NCBI GenBank assembly: GCA_035578155.1
Contig: JAPWDM010000021.1
Span: 6,150,204-6,214,203 of the forward strand
DNA length: 64,000 nucleotides
Direction of reading: 5' to 3'
Source of the DNA: Brachynemurus nebulosus
Lineage: Eukaryota; Arthropoda; Insecta; Neuroptera; Myrmeleontidae
Part shown: one piece after another, positions 36,601-47,117 of the stretch
How the letters are laid out: each line of letters begins with the position of its first letter
Position numbering within the stretch: position 1 is the first letter of the stretch
Made by a program: the position numbers and the translations under genes
Notes under the pieces: generated by a model
Told to the model about the DNA's origin: nothing
What the model saw: the letters and a program-made list of their open reading frames with translations, nothing else
The model's database searches: none

Positions 36601-37870
36601 TAAAACCATCAACCAAAGCCAAATATCAGCAAATGGTACCGTCTTATTTCTCGATTTTGGAATTATATGTCCCTAAAACATAAGGCATAAAAGATAACAA
36701 CCAATAGATACAAATTATCGTCAATGTCATCATTAAGGTCATCAACCAACGCAAAATATCAGCAAATGGTAGCGCCTCAAACTACTATTTTACTTTTCGA
36801 ATTATTGCCGCTAACCGTAAAGCATAAAAAATAACCATCTATGGATGAAAAGTATCGCCAATGTGATCATTAAAACCACCAACAAAAGCCAAATATCAGC
36901 AAATGGTAGCGCTTCAACTACTATTTTATTTTTCGAATCATTGCCGCTAAACGTAAAGCATAAAAAGTAACCATCTATGGATGAAAAGTATCGCCAGCGT
37001 GATCATTAGAACCGTCAACAAAAGCCAAATATCAGCAAATGGTAGCGCCTCAAACTACTATTTTATTTTTCGAATTATTGCCGCTAAACGTAAAGCATAA
37101 AAAATAACTGTCTATGGGTGAAAAGTATCGTCAACGTGATCATTAAAACCATCAACCAAAACCAAATATCAGCAAATGGTAGCGCCTTATTTCTGGATTT
37201 TGGAATTATATGTCCCTAGAACGTAAAAGATAAAAGATAACCACAAATAGATACAAATTATCATCAGTGTCATCATTAAAGTCATCAACCAAAGCCAAAT
37301 ATCAGCAAATGGCAGCGCCTCAAACTACTATTTTATTTTTCGAATTATTGCCGCTAAACGTAAAGCATAAAAAATAACTGTCTATGGGTGAAAAGTATCG
37401 TCAACGTGATCATTAAAACCATCAACCAAAGCCAAATATCAGCAAAGGGTAGCGCCTCAAACTACTATTTTATTTTTCGAATTATTGCCGCTAAACGTAA
37501 AGCATAAAAAATAACCATCTATGGATGAAAATTATCGTCAATGTGATTATTAAAACCATCAACCAAAGCCAAATATCAGCAAATGATAGCGCCTCAAACT
37601 ACTATTTTATTTTTCGAGTTATTGCCGCTAAACGTAAAGCATAAAAAATAACCATTTATGGATGAGAAGTAGCGTCAACGTGATCATTAAAACCATCAAC
37701 CAAAGCCAAATATCAGCAAATGGTAGCGCCTTATTTCTGGATTTTGGAATTATATGTCCCCAGAACGTAAAGGATAAAAGATAACCACCAATAGATACAA
37801 ATTATCGTCAATGTCATCATTAAGCCAATGACCAACCAACGCAAAATATCAGCAAATGGTAGCGCAAAAT
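36601..37870 (-). repeat. Satellite array, ~136-bp monomers
   Basis: About nine tandem monomers, each containing CCAAATATCAGCAAATGGTA. Spacings I measured are 137, 136, 137 and 133. Two monomer types alternate: type A (CTACTATTTTATTTTTCGAA with GCCGCTAAACGTAAAGC) and type B (TTTGGAATTATATGTCCC). Type B recurs at about 36660, 37201 and 37746, a higher-order period of about 540 bp. Orientation is opposite to the arrays at 52.6 and 58.9 kb. Confidence 0.95.
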
Positions 37871-38741
37871 TTTAAAATGCAAATATTACTATTTCCCTAT
37901 CGTACAAAGAAAAAAGTTGTAAACAAAATCTAAGGAGTTTGCCGGATGAGAACATGAACTTTTATTATGAGTACTATACAATACAAATTCCAAGCAAATG
38001 ACTCAACTGACCACTCAACTTCGATTTGAACTTGACCTAAGCTGTCATCGTTGTAATTTTAAGGTGTGAATACCAACCCAAAAGTCATCCAAATATTGAA
38101 ATGTTTCACTTGAATTGTCAAAAAATATCTATAAAAAAAAGCATATCGAAAAAAAAAAATTCGAAATCGTTTTTCTCGTAGGTAAATGCTAATTAGCCGA
38201 TATTAAAAGCTACGTTGACTTGTTAAGCTTAGTGTTATATTCTGTTTACAATTCACAGTTCACGTTCATATTGTTGGTATCGTTAGTGATATCGGGACAT
38301 AATTCTGGGATTTATCCTTCCACAGTAATTTGCTGTAATTCGAACAGGATGGTATGTTGCCACTCTGTTCGTGTATTAACACCTCTCAAACCTCTTGATA
38401 TCCACACAAAACCTAAACCAGGTGTTTATATTCATGGGATTGATATTCGGAAAAAAATCGAATTTAACACGCAGTTGTAAATAGCGTTTAAGAAACTCGA
38501 ACAGTTTGTATTGCGAATTTAGGATATCATCAAAAAGCATAGTATTGAAAATATTATTTTACATTTTGCAATAGTATCGCAAAGTTGTCCATCACAAACA
38601 TTAAAATATAAATCCAAACCAAAAAATCTGAAGCAAAAAGTCAAAAAATCCAACTGCGCAAAAACTAAAACGATGGAGGCAAAACGAAATAGACTAAAAA
38701 ATAGAATAAAACTCTTACAAATTTTCTTCAGCAGGTACTAA
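37871..38741. other. No gene seen
   Basis: Flank of the satellite array. The frame at 38220-38480 has no recognisable features. Confidence 0.4.
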
Positions 38742-39960
38742 CTTCTTTGGCCACGACTGTCGATCCTTGGCCTCTTAAACTCTTTCGCTTTCTATACAAT
38801 TTTACCTAATAGGGTACTTGACTGAAGTTACAAAAATATTCCGAAAACATTGTTTTTCCATATCAGTTAAGAAATTTTTTTATCTTCGACAGATTCTGTA
38901 AAAAATCATCAAAAAAAATAACCCTATAATTTTAAATGAGAAAAAGGCGGGAAAAGCACCCCAGTATAGTGACGTCACAGTTTGAAGTAACTAAACGTCA
39001 ACGTCAATATTTATAAATTCAAAACTTTGATTATATTCATAAGATGTCAAAGTAAAAGTAAGTATTTATTATTTATTAGAATTCTGGTCGATTATTATTA
39101 CTATATATCTAAGCTAATAGAAATATTCAAAAGAAAACACAATTTCACCTCACCAATAAAAATTATCAAAATCGACATATCTAGCTACAAAATATTACGT
39201 CATATTCAAGAAATGGCGCGTTTTCACTTACTTGAATATTTGTTAAAAATGGCGATTTTCAAAGTAAAATTTCTAAATAGTTATCAATTTTTTTATGTTT
39301 TATCATTAAAATTGGACATATGTAACCATAATGCATAGAATTATCTAACATTTGACACAAATTTTAAATACAGTCAAGTACCGGATTCAAGAATGAGCTT
39401 GAGGTAATACGACCTGGTCGCGGGCAACATGGCAAGTTGATCCAATTCGCCACGTTTGTCGCTCCTCGGCCTCTTAAACTCGTTAGTTTTCTATACAATT
39501 TTACCTAATTTAATAATGAAGTTGTGGTAATACGACCTGGTCGCGGACAACATGGCGAGTCGATCCATTTCGCCACGTCTGTCGCTCTTCGGCCTCTTAA
39601 ACTCTTTCGCTTTCTAGACAATTATTTTACCTAATTAAAAAATGAGCTTGAGGTAATACGACCTGGTCGCGGACAACATGGCGAGTTGATCCATTTCGCC
39701 ACGTCTGTCGCTCCTCGGCCTCTTAAACTCGTTCGCTTTCTATATAATTTTACCGAATTCAATAATGAGCTTGAGGTAATACGACCTGGTCGCGGACAAC
39801 ATGGCGAGTTGATCCATTTCGCCACGTCTGTCGCTCCTCGGCCTTTTAAACTCTTTCGCTTTCTGTACAATTATTTTACCTAATTCACGAATGAACTTGA
39901 GGTAATACGATCTGGTCGCGGACAACATGGCGAGTTTATCCATTTTAGAATACGTTTCTA
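38742..39960. repeat. ~124-bp tandem repeat, five to six copies
   Basis: Copies share GGTAATACGACCTGGTCGCG, GATCCATTTCGCCACGTCTG and CGGCCTCTTAAACTC. Starts are near 39390, 39511, 39638, 39761 and 39887, spacings 121-127. A partial first copy at about 38750-38811 is separated from the rest by the insertion at 38812-39382, and the last copy breaks off at about 39943. The repeats are clearly more GC-rich than the surroundings. Frames through them are repeat artefacts. Confidence 0.9.
38812..39382. mobile_element. 571-bp inverted-end element inside the tandem repeat
   Basis: GGGTACTTGACTG at the left is inverted as CAGTCAAGTACC at the right. Removing it joins CCTAAT to TCAAGAATGAG, restoring the order seen in the other copies, so it inserted into a pre-existing array. 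The target duplication is not clear. A 103-residue frame (39027-39338) inside has no recognisable pattern. Confidence 0.65.
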
Positions 39961-40322
39961 CGTATGTCTCGCACCCGCTTTTCTCCAGTATGTACATCAT
40001 AACATCACCGCCCCAAACGAAAAAAAATCAAACTTTTCATCAGTTTTCACTAGTTCCATTCCAGATATTCTTACAAATCTGGATTAGCCCGCTGATGGTG
40101 GGTCCGGGACTGCTGTGCACAATGGCAGTTGAATTTGACTCTAGCATTAATGATAATTTGGAAATATTCTTTTTAAAAAATGTGACCTCTCCAAATTTAA
40201 AAACTGGATCGACCTCTAAATCTGAAGGTATCAAAGGAATAACAAGTAGAAAGTGAGGTTAGGGTCCCTTGCAAGACAAACATACAGTATTCATATATCA
40301 TACCATACATGTATGTTGATTT

Positions 40323-40519
<197 letters not shown>

Positions 40520-41062
40520 AAGCTACACTATAGATTTGTTCCCCAAATAAGTCATATTAAAATATTATATTTATAATGTCTAATAGCTAATGCATGAATC
40601 GAACCAAACACAATACATATGTATGTATGTACGTACGATTTGTAAAATGAAAACCATCGATGTCTAACTTTTCGCTTTTAATATTTTCCCGGGTAAATTA
40701 AATCCCAATAATTACAAAATTTGTTTAAAATTTATTTATGGTTTATATTATTTAATATTTAAATTGTAAAATTATTTATTTATCGTTTTAATCATATTTA
40801 AAACGCAATATACTGTCTACTATATTAGCGTATATACCAAAATGTTTTTTGAAAATTAAATTAAAACAAAGAGAAAGGGTGGGAGTCATAAGCATTTATG
40901 AATAACAGCCAATGAAATCCCAATAAAAAACAGAAACTATTCCGTTCAAGGATTATGAAGAATCAAAATTTACGATTTTAAGAGCAGATAAGAAAGTTTT
41001 CGGGAATAAATTTTTCGAAATTTTGCTCGCGGTCCCTCCTACGCACGAGTGAAATTCATATT
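40520..41062. other. No gene seen; left flank of the palindromic element
   Basis: AT-rich up to about 40980, then a mixed-composition stretch up to the target duplication TCAATG (41063-41068). Confidence 0.45.
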
Positions 41063-41096
41063 TCAATGAGTAGTAGAAATATGGGGCTACGGGATC

Positions 41097-41184
41097 CTCC
41101 ATCCCTCCATCCGACTTTTTGAGCGACCTCGGATGGAGGCAAAACTACCGAGGCGGTTCTAGAAGCCTCCGGCGGTGGGTGGAG
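41097..41184. other. Possible T-shaped fold near the terminus
   Basis: CCTCCATCCGA (41104-41114) pairs with TCGGATGGAGG (41129-41139). ACCG/AGGC (41147-41154) pair with GCCT/CGGT (41165-41176) around TTCTAGAA. An outer stem of about 7 pairs joins 41097-41103 with 41178-41184. Two hairpins on one stem are the general form of self-priming or origin structures at ends of linear viral DNAs. The right arm carries the same fold with one change in TTCTAGAA (TTCTATAA). Confidence 0.35.
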
Positions 41185-41505
41185 CGAAATTTTTTTCTAG
41201 CCTAGTGGAACTTGATCCAACCTAAGAGAACCTAAGGAAATTTGGTGTAACCTAACAAATATTTTCTAACCTAAGAATTCCCTAATAGATGGCGCAGCCA
41301 CCTTCGAGCCTTGTAAATTCCCTAATAGATGACGCAGTCACTTTTGATAGCGTTGCTGGTCTGGATTCCTGTGTGTAAGTTTGAAAAATTGTCAATAGAT
41401 TGCATCGAAAACCTTTTTTTTGATAGTTAAACTAGCCATTAAAAGATGGCCTTGCTTTCATAATTTTATAATATTTTTATCTGAAAACAGGCTTAAATTG
41501 TCAGC

Positions 41506-41794
41506 TGACGTCACTAAAGGTAAACTGATATCAAACAGCGAAGATTTCTCTCTAATATGCAAAAATGAATTTTATCATATGATTGTATATTTTTATCTGA
41601 AAACAGGTTTAAACTTGTATAAATTGCCAGCTGACGTCACTAAAGGTAAACTGATATCAAATAGCGAAGATTTCTGTCTAATATGCGAAAATGAAGCAGC
41701 AGGTTTTAACCTGTATGGCTACATAAAGTGTGACAGCTGACGTCACCATACTATTTTTTCTGCTATAAAAGGGCGCGACAGAATTTCATCAGTT
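41506..41794 (+). promoter_or_regulatory. Promoter of the 132-aa gene: three TGACGTCA sites, TATA, Inr
   Basis: CRE/ATF-type palindromes TGACGTCA are at 41506-41513, 41632-41639 and 41738-41745, each in the context CAGCTGACGTCAC. The first two sit in ~115-bp direct repeats that also share AAACTGATATCAAA. TATAAAA (41764-41770) is followed by TCAGTT (41789-41794) 27 bases on, the arthropod initiator spacing. The start codon is about 100 bases downstream. The right arm has the mirrored set. Confidence 0.75.
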
Positions 41795-41889
41795 ACAATT
41801 TTGTTCGAAACTTTAGTGAAAAAAAAACATTAAACCTTATTGTTGTGAATTTTCAATTGTTGTGTGTTAAGAGTTAATTGTTGCCAACA

Positions 41890-42288
41890 ATGGAATCCAT
41901 TACTGCTGGTGCTTCATCTGGAAACAGAGACTTAATTCAAAAAATGGCTGGAAATTTTGTGGATGAATTGAATCATCTTGGCGCTGTTAAACGATGGATT
42001 AAACTTTCTGATATGGAAATTGGAAAAGTATATAAAATAATGGGAGCCAGTCAACTACCATCGAAATTCGATTCATCGAAAATGAAGACAATATTGGAAT
42101 TGGAAATTGGATACATTTCGTTACCAGCGAGATTTGACAATTTGAACGAGCAGATGCTGGCATGGTTGCAAAGCAATCCAAAACTTGGTATTATGAATAA
42201 TGGACTAATTGGACTAACTCATAAATTGCAATTCAAAACGTTGGATCTTCTTGAAATCGTGGAGGATGCTGAATGGCGAATTTTGTAA
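41890..42288 (+). CDS. 132-aa protein of the palindromic element (left copy), unknown function
   Basis: ATG chosen at 41890 (CAACAATGG context, MESITAGASSGN...). It is the first ATG after the predicted transcription start. The stop is followed by AATAAA at 42372. No transmembrane segment. Residues ~35-130 contain KLSDMEIGKVYKIMGASQLP, then a short beta-like run LELEIGYISLPARF and THKLQFKTLDLLEIV. This resembles a family of small proteins found beside virus-like elements in insect genomes that I associate, tentatively, with an OB-fold-like DNA-binding role; a search is needed. The other copy (50271-50669) differs at two residues (L to P in NNGLIG, E to K in VEDAEW). Its own TATA/Inr promoter suggests that it was meant to be expressed as a separate transcript. 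A host origin cannot be excluded. Confidence 0.6.
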   Translation: MESITAGASSGNRDLIQKMAGNFVDELNHLGAVKRWIKLSDMEIGKVYKIMGASQLPSKFDSSKMKTILELEIGYISLPARFDNLNEQMLAWLQSNPKLGIMNNGLIGLTHKLQFKTLDLLEIVEDAEWRIL

Positions 42289-44622
42289 TTTATTCTCTTC
42301 AAAAATGTATTATTTAATTGTACTATGTATTTTAAAAAATTTCAATATTGTATCAATTTTTACATATATTTAATAAAAAATTATAAAAAAACAAAAAAAA
42401 AAAAAAAAACAAAAAACAAAAAAAAAAAACAAAAACCAAAAAAAAAAACAAAAAAAAAAAAAAAATTCGATCTTTTTTCAATACCCATCGCTAGACATTG
42501 ATTTATATTCTAGTTTTGATTATGCCAGATTAATAAATAAACATTATTTGGCGTTTAATAAAAAATTTAAAAAATCGATTTTTCAATTCAGGTCTCGTCT
42601 CTAAATCACAATTTTTGAACTAAGTATAAATCAATAATACATATGAGTAATATTTGATATGCATTGTATTGTTAGGTTTTATGGTGAATAATTATAAAAC
42701 AAAAAAAAAAAAAAGATTTAATATCCCCTGAAAACGAAAAATTTAATTTTTCACATGCTTAATAAAAATTATTTTTCAAGTTTAATAAAAATTATTCTTT
42801 ATAAAATCGTCTATCAAATATTAGCCTTGCACATAATATAAGAAATGCTGATTTGCTAAAATATAAATCTTGGAATTTGGATACATAATGTTATAAGTCC
42901 AATACGTTCATACAAATGTATATATGAATATTACATTGTAATACAGGTATTCGCTATATCTATATGAATCGTGTTTAAAAGCCAAATTTATTTTCCTGAA
43001 TTTTTTAAAATATATATAGTAATATAATATTTCGCATATATACAGTACTCTGTTAAAAGTACGGGTTTCTACACCGTTAAAAAAAAAACATATATTTTAC
43101 AATATCAATATATTGTAAAAAATCATATTTCTTAATATTTTTAAAACTGAATATGTAATATCAAGAATTTAAAACAGTTTTGAAACATTAATTTCTCCTC
43201 ATAATATCTTTTTAGTCTTAAATTAATAGCACAATGTTCCATATATTTTAAGAAAATTTTTCTTTTAATATTTTATAACTTATCTAAAAATTTATAGCTA
43301 TTTTTATCAAAAATTTATTACTTGCTATTGTTAAAAAATTAGTTAAATATATCTATAGGTATTACATAAGTGACCCCTAGTTTTGTGAAAGACGGTAGTA
43401 ATAGCAATTCATCTTAAATACGAAATTATTTTATCAATGCTAAATAAGCGTTTTTTTTTTCTCATATTATCATACTCCAATATATTGTATATTATTATCA
43501 TTTATAAAAATGTGTTTTATTTATTAAAAAATTTAGCAAAATTTTAAATAATATCGCGTCAAAATAATATTCAGAAGTCAATAAAAGACAATAGCAGTAA
43601 ATTTATTAAGATAACTATAAATAAATATTAATCTAATGTTGAAATATTTATTAACAAATAGTACTGCTTAGTAGAAAATTAGGTACCTATTGTTTTGTTT
43701 TCAAATTTACCTTTTTGCAATTAAAGAAAATTTTAGTAACTATCGATACCTATATAAAACGATACCCATAAAAGACAAGCATGATCTGATCTCAACAATT
43801 TTTTCCCATGTTAAATTCGTATGTTCTTACTTCGCTGAAACTTATTATGTTTATATATTCCCCCCAATATTTTCTACCATAAACAATAGTTATAGTAAGC
43901 TAGGTAGGTATTCAATAAGTATTTTTTGTTTGTTAATTTATTGATGATAGAGAAAAAAATTTATGTTTTTATAGACAGTGAAATACTTTTAAACTATTTT
44001 TTGCAGTTTAATTTTGTAAAAACACCTAAAAATTATCAGTCACAGACAAATATTTCTAAGCAAACGAATTGAAAATGTAATTTTATATCATAAGAATAAA
44101 TGCGCATATATAGGGTGGACAGTAAATAACTCTCATAATTTTTAAAGAGCGGATGAAAACTTTAATTTTGGATTACGAAATTTTATTTTTTTTTTCCGGA
44201 GTTAAGCTGCATTCAATTAATTAACCCTTTCCTGCACGGCAGTTTTACATCATTATTGTTCAACGATACTTTATTTTTTTAACAAATCATTAATAACATG
44301 GGTGAATACTTATTGGCAAGAATTACATAGTTTGCACATACGTTCTATTGTGTCAGAACGTCAATGGAGCAATGCGATTTAATTGCCTATATTCAGGAGC
44401 AAGCAAAAACATTACCTATTTTAATAGCTTAGAAAATACACATTACATAGTTCGTTGTAAGAACAATCATTTCTGTGATCTTTTTTAACGAATTACTAGA
44501 ATTAAGGACTGTGGTATGTAAGAAATAACAACACTCACATAATTTTAAAATAATTAACATATAGCTATTGGAAAAGTTACAAAGATTTTTTTTAACAACT
44601 TATTAAATGCTGATAGCTCTTT
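42289..44622. other. Non-coding interior of the left arm
   Basis: Contains the AATAAA of the 132-aa gene at 42372-42377 and an A-rich tract (42378-42466). A small palindrome TTTTACAATATCAATATATTGTAAAA is split around 43096-43122. AT-rich DNA lies between two convergent genes. A frame of 84 codons at 43690-43944 exists in both arms but has no recognisable feature, and duplicate conservation alone proves nothing. Confidence 0.5.
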
Positions 44623-45759
44623 TTAATATCTCCTATAGGACCTTAAGTATAACCCTTCACCCGAAATTTTTTCATCACCATCGTTGGCGACTGTATTCTC
44701 GTCATCATCAGCTTCTCTTTCGCTCGCAGTATCTTCGCTATCGCTAGCAGATGTTTTTTCATCATCATTGGATACATATTTTAACACTGGTTCAATAATA
44801 TCATGCTTTTCCAATTCCCTAGTTATTGAGATAATCCGCTTTCCAATGTCACTTTCCTTTAAATTATTAAAATGGCTTCGTTTTTTCTCGTTTTCGATAT
44901 AATCCGCGAAGCTGGGATTTATAATATGACTCCTTTCCATTAAATTGCACACAGTATTAACCATTTCTTCTCCAATTTGCGTCTGAGTCGCTAAACTTCT
45001 TAGTTCATCAACTAAATGGTTCGGGTCATCAAAATATTCTTCTTCTTCATCAACAGGTTTCGAATGGCCATTATGAAGGTTAGCATTTTCATTATCATAT
45101 TTGAAACCTTTAGCTCCGCCATTTGTTGAGTTAGATGTCGAAGGTTGTTCCTTTTCTCCTGAATTTTTATTTTCTTGTTCTTCATCCTTTGCGCATGCGT
45201 TCTGAAGCTCTTTGACCATTAATATGTCTAGAGCAGTTTGTAAGAGACCAGCCATCTTTGGAGTAAAACTTGTTTCTTTGTAGTTATCAGGCGATGGTAA
45301 ATGCTTTTGTTCATCATTCGCCGATTGTAGAATATTATGCGAGTTTTTTAAAGCGTGGAATTTACGTCTGATTGCTTCTGCTGCAGCCATCATACTTTGA
45401 TTAAAAGTATTCAAGTTTCTTGTAGATAGATCTGTATCATCTTCCTGCTGATTTTGAAATACTGGTGCTTTATCTTCCTTTTCTTCATTTCTTGCTTCAA
45501 AGCTATAATTGGTTTAACCATCATCATCATCTTCATCATTCGATTTTGACGATTCACTTTGTATTGAAAGTCTCCTCTTCTCCGCTCTGTTCACGTGTGT
45601 CCCATTATTTACTGACCGATTCGTGGAATTTTCAAATTGACTTATTCCATTGTCATCATTTTTTTTATCATTCTCAGACGAATTATGTTTAGTTCTTAAA
45701 TGACGCGAGAGATTAAACTTCCGCGAAAATTTCTTACCACAAAATTCACAACTATGCAT
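44623..45759 (-). pseudogene. C2H2 zinc-finger / acidic protein ending GEGLYLRSYRRY (left copy, one stop)
   Basis: The ATG at 45759 starts a C2H2 finger at residues 4-25 (C-x2-C-x12-H-x4-H; CEFCGKKFSRKF...HLRTKH), then Ser/Asn/Asp-rich sequence. At 45514-45516 there is an in-frame TAA, after which the same frame stays open to 44623 for another 296 codons. The long part has an Ala/Lys helix (MAAAEAIRRKFHALKN), LLQTALDILMVKEL, an acidic region, two helical blocks (DELRSLATQTQIGEEMVNTV, IGKRIISITRELEKHDII) and a C-terminal GEGLYLRSYRRY. GxGLYLKP-like tails are, from memory, seen in small basic or structural proteins of Polinton/adintovirus-type elements. The stop may be recent damage, a programmed readthrough, or removed by splicing. 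It faces the 132-aa gene convergently. Confidence 0.6.
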
Positions 45760-45811
45760 AGCTTAACAGTATTACGATTGCAACGTGTTTACGAATAGCT
45801 GAACTGAACTC

Positions 45812-45847
45812 GACTGACTAAAGATTCCGCGGGTTGAGCCTTATATA
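45812..45847 (-). promoter_or_regulatory. TATA and initiator of the zinc-finger gene
   Basis: On the minus strand TATATAAG (45847-45840) is followed 32 bases later by TCAGTC (45817-45812), and the ATG lies about 55 bases further at 45759. Only this end of the element has it; the right copy of the gene has lost its promoter and start. Confidence 0.65.
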
Positions 45848-45852
45848 CCTAT

Positions 45853-46195
45853 GGAGTGATTCTTTTTTTTGGGAGTGACTCTTTTTTAGGAGTGACTTTT
45901 TTTGAAGTGACTCTTTTTCGGGAGTGACTCTTTTTTTGGAGTGACTCTTTTTTGGGAGTGACTCTTTTTTTTGGAGTGACTCTTTTTTTGGAGTGACTCT
46001 TTTTTGGGAGTGACTCTTTTTTTGGGAGTGACTCTTTTTTTGGAGTGACTCTTTTTTTTGGGAGTGACTCCTTTTTTGGGAGTGACTCTTTTTTTTGGAG
46101 TGTCTCTTTTTTAGGAGTGACTCTTTTTTGGGAGTGACTCTTTTTTGGGAGTGACTCTTTTTTTGGGAGTGGCTCTTTTTTGAGAGTGGCTCTTT
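45853..46195. repeat. About twenty repeats of GAGTGACTC plus T-run
   Basis: I count about 20 units of roughly 16-20 bases, each GGAGTGACTC followed by five to eight T. GAGTGACTC is itself palindromic around the central base and contains an AP-1/GCN4-like half (TGACTC). Variants are GAGTGATTC, GAGTGTCTC and GAGTGGCTC at the edges. The block lies between the divergent promoters of the zinc-finger gene and the central ORF. Enhancer or replication-origin function is possible; neither is shown. The Ser/His/Gln/Lys frame on the minus strand is a by-product. Confidence 0.9.
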
Positions 46196-46262
46196 GATGT
46201 CATTTGGTGTCATTTTGATGCACTTTGGTGTCATTTGATGCATTTTGGTGTAAATTTGGTGT
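46196..46262. repeat. Short imperfect repeats of TTTGGTGTCATTTTGATGCA
   Basis: The phrase TTTGGTGT with TCATTT or GATGCA recurs five or six times. It continues the repeat-rich intergenic region after the GAGTGACTC block. Confidence 0.7.
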
Positions 46263-46332
46263 ATTTTTGGTGTTTAAACTCAGCTTCCCAAGTAGTGTCA
46301 AGAGCTGGATTGATAGCAAAGACTTGGTATGA

Positions 46333-46497
46333 TATCCCCACCAACATGGAGCAGCGAATACGTATGGTGGACCGGAGCAGTCGCAGTATCCCCCACCAAC
46401 ATGGAGCAGCGAATACGCATGATGAGCCGGAGCAGTTGCAGTATCCCCCACCAACATGGAGCAGCATATAATGATGATGATGACGGTGAGCCGGAGC
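46333..46497 (+). repeat. Three 55-bp repeats, the last with TATA and Inr
   Basis: Three units starting TATCCCC and containing CACCAACATGGAGCAGC begin at about 46333, 46387 and 46442; CATGGA lies at 46345, 46400 and 46455. The third unit contains CATATAATG (46464-46472) and, about 30 bases on, GAGCAGTTTG (about 46494), a plausible TATA/Inr pair for the central ORF. Apparent minus-strand frames with CWWG are repeat artefacts. Confidence 0.75.
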
Positions 46498-46545
46498 AGT
46501 TTGAATTTTTTTTTCGGCGAAGCAAGACCAAGTGAAAAAACAACA

Positions 46546-47115
46546 ATGAGTGAAGATCTTCAACAGCTTATAACAATGGAGGAATCCACAGTCAAAAATC
46601 GATTGTTGAATAAGATGTTGGATAAAGCTATCCGATTATCTGATTTGGAGATGATCCAATCGATAGGATCAACAGATCGTCAAATTTTTCATCCTAAAAA
46701 AATAAAATTAGCGGTTGAATGGGGCTCATCTGTGGAAACTTTCGATATTCTGTTCAACCTTACATTCGATGAATGGGACATTGGTGAAGACAGTCTAGAT
46801 GGATTTAATATGTTGTCGCATTATCTTACGAAGTGGATGCGGAAAGCGATAGAGTATGCTCGTCCGAAACTGCTGGAGCGTATATTGAAGCTTGTGGAAG
46901 AATATGGCGTTCCACGATTATATTTCAGTCCAAAGTGTGTAGAAGGAGATGCCGAATTGTTGAAGTGGATCACACACAACATTGAAAAAGGCGAAACCAA
47001 TCAATCAGCACTCCTAGGCAGGGAAAGTGGCCCGGATACGGGAGCGTGGCCGTCGACAAACTTACAAGATTACTTAGATATATACAAAATTTTACAAACT
47101 AATTTTAATATTTAA
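46546..47115 (+). CDS. 189-aa central single-copy protein, unknown
   Basis: ATG at 46546 chosen because it follows the predicted TATA/Inr and has a good context (ACAACAATGAG). An in-frame ATG at 46456 lies within the 55-bp repeat, upstream of the TATA box. The protein MSEDLQQLITMEES... is predicted mostly helical: LLNKMLDKAIRLSDLEMIQS, then VEWGSSVETFDILFNLTFDE, then a block WMRKAIEYARPKLLERILKL followed by VEEYGVPRLYFSPKCVEGD. Helix-pair spacing gives a weak impression of repeat-like (ankyrin-like) structure, but no consensus is clear. It is the only gene of the element present once. It ends three bases before the right arm begins, so its terminator must lie in the arm. I do not recognise the family. 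Confidence 0.6.
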   Translation: MSEDLQQLITMEESTVKNRLLNKMLDKAIRLSDLEMIQSIGSTDRQIFHPKKIKLAVEWGSSVETFDILFNLTFDEWDIGEDSLDGFNMLSHYLTKWMRKAIEYARPKLLERILKLVEEYGVPRLYFSPKCVEGDAELLKWITHNIEKGETNQSALLGRESGPDTGAWPSTNLQDYLDIYKILQTNFNI

Positions 47116-47117
47116 CA

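Larger units (their letters stand above)
41069..45501. repeat. Left arm of the palindromic element
   Basis: Inverted counterpart of 47118-51490. The inner limit is set by GCTTCAAA at 45494-45501, after which the two sides differ. It is 60 bases longer than the right arm, mostly because of a longer A-rich tract at 42378-42466. Confidence 0.93.

Noticed and set aside
43690..43944. 84-residue protein present in both arms
   Set aside because: Both copies come from the recent arm duplication, so presence in both is not evidence of selection; composition is that of AT-rich non-coding DNA.
45818..46243. 141-residue Ser/His/Gln/Lys repeat protein on the minus strand
   Set aside because: It is the GAGTGACTC minisatellite read in frame; no promoter or start context supports it.
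46200..46563. Minus-strand frames with repeated Pro-Cys-Trp-Trp-Gly motifs
   Set aside because: Produced by three 55-bp repeats; overlap the predicted promoter of the central ORF on the other strand.
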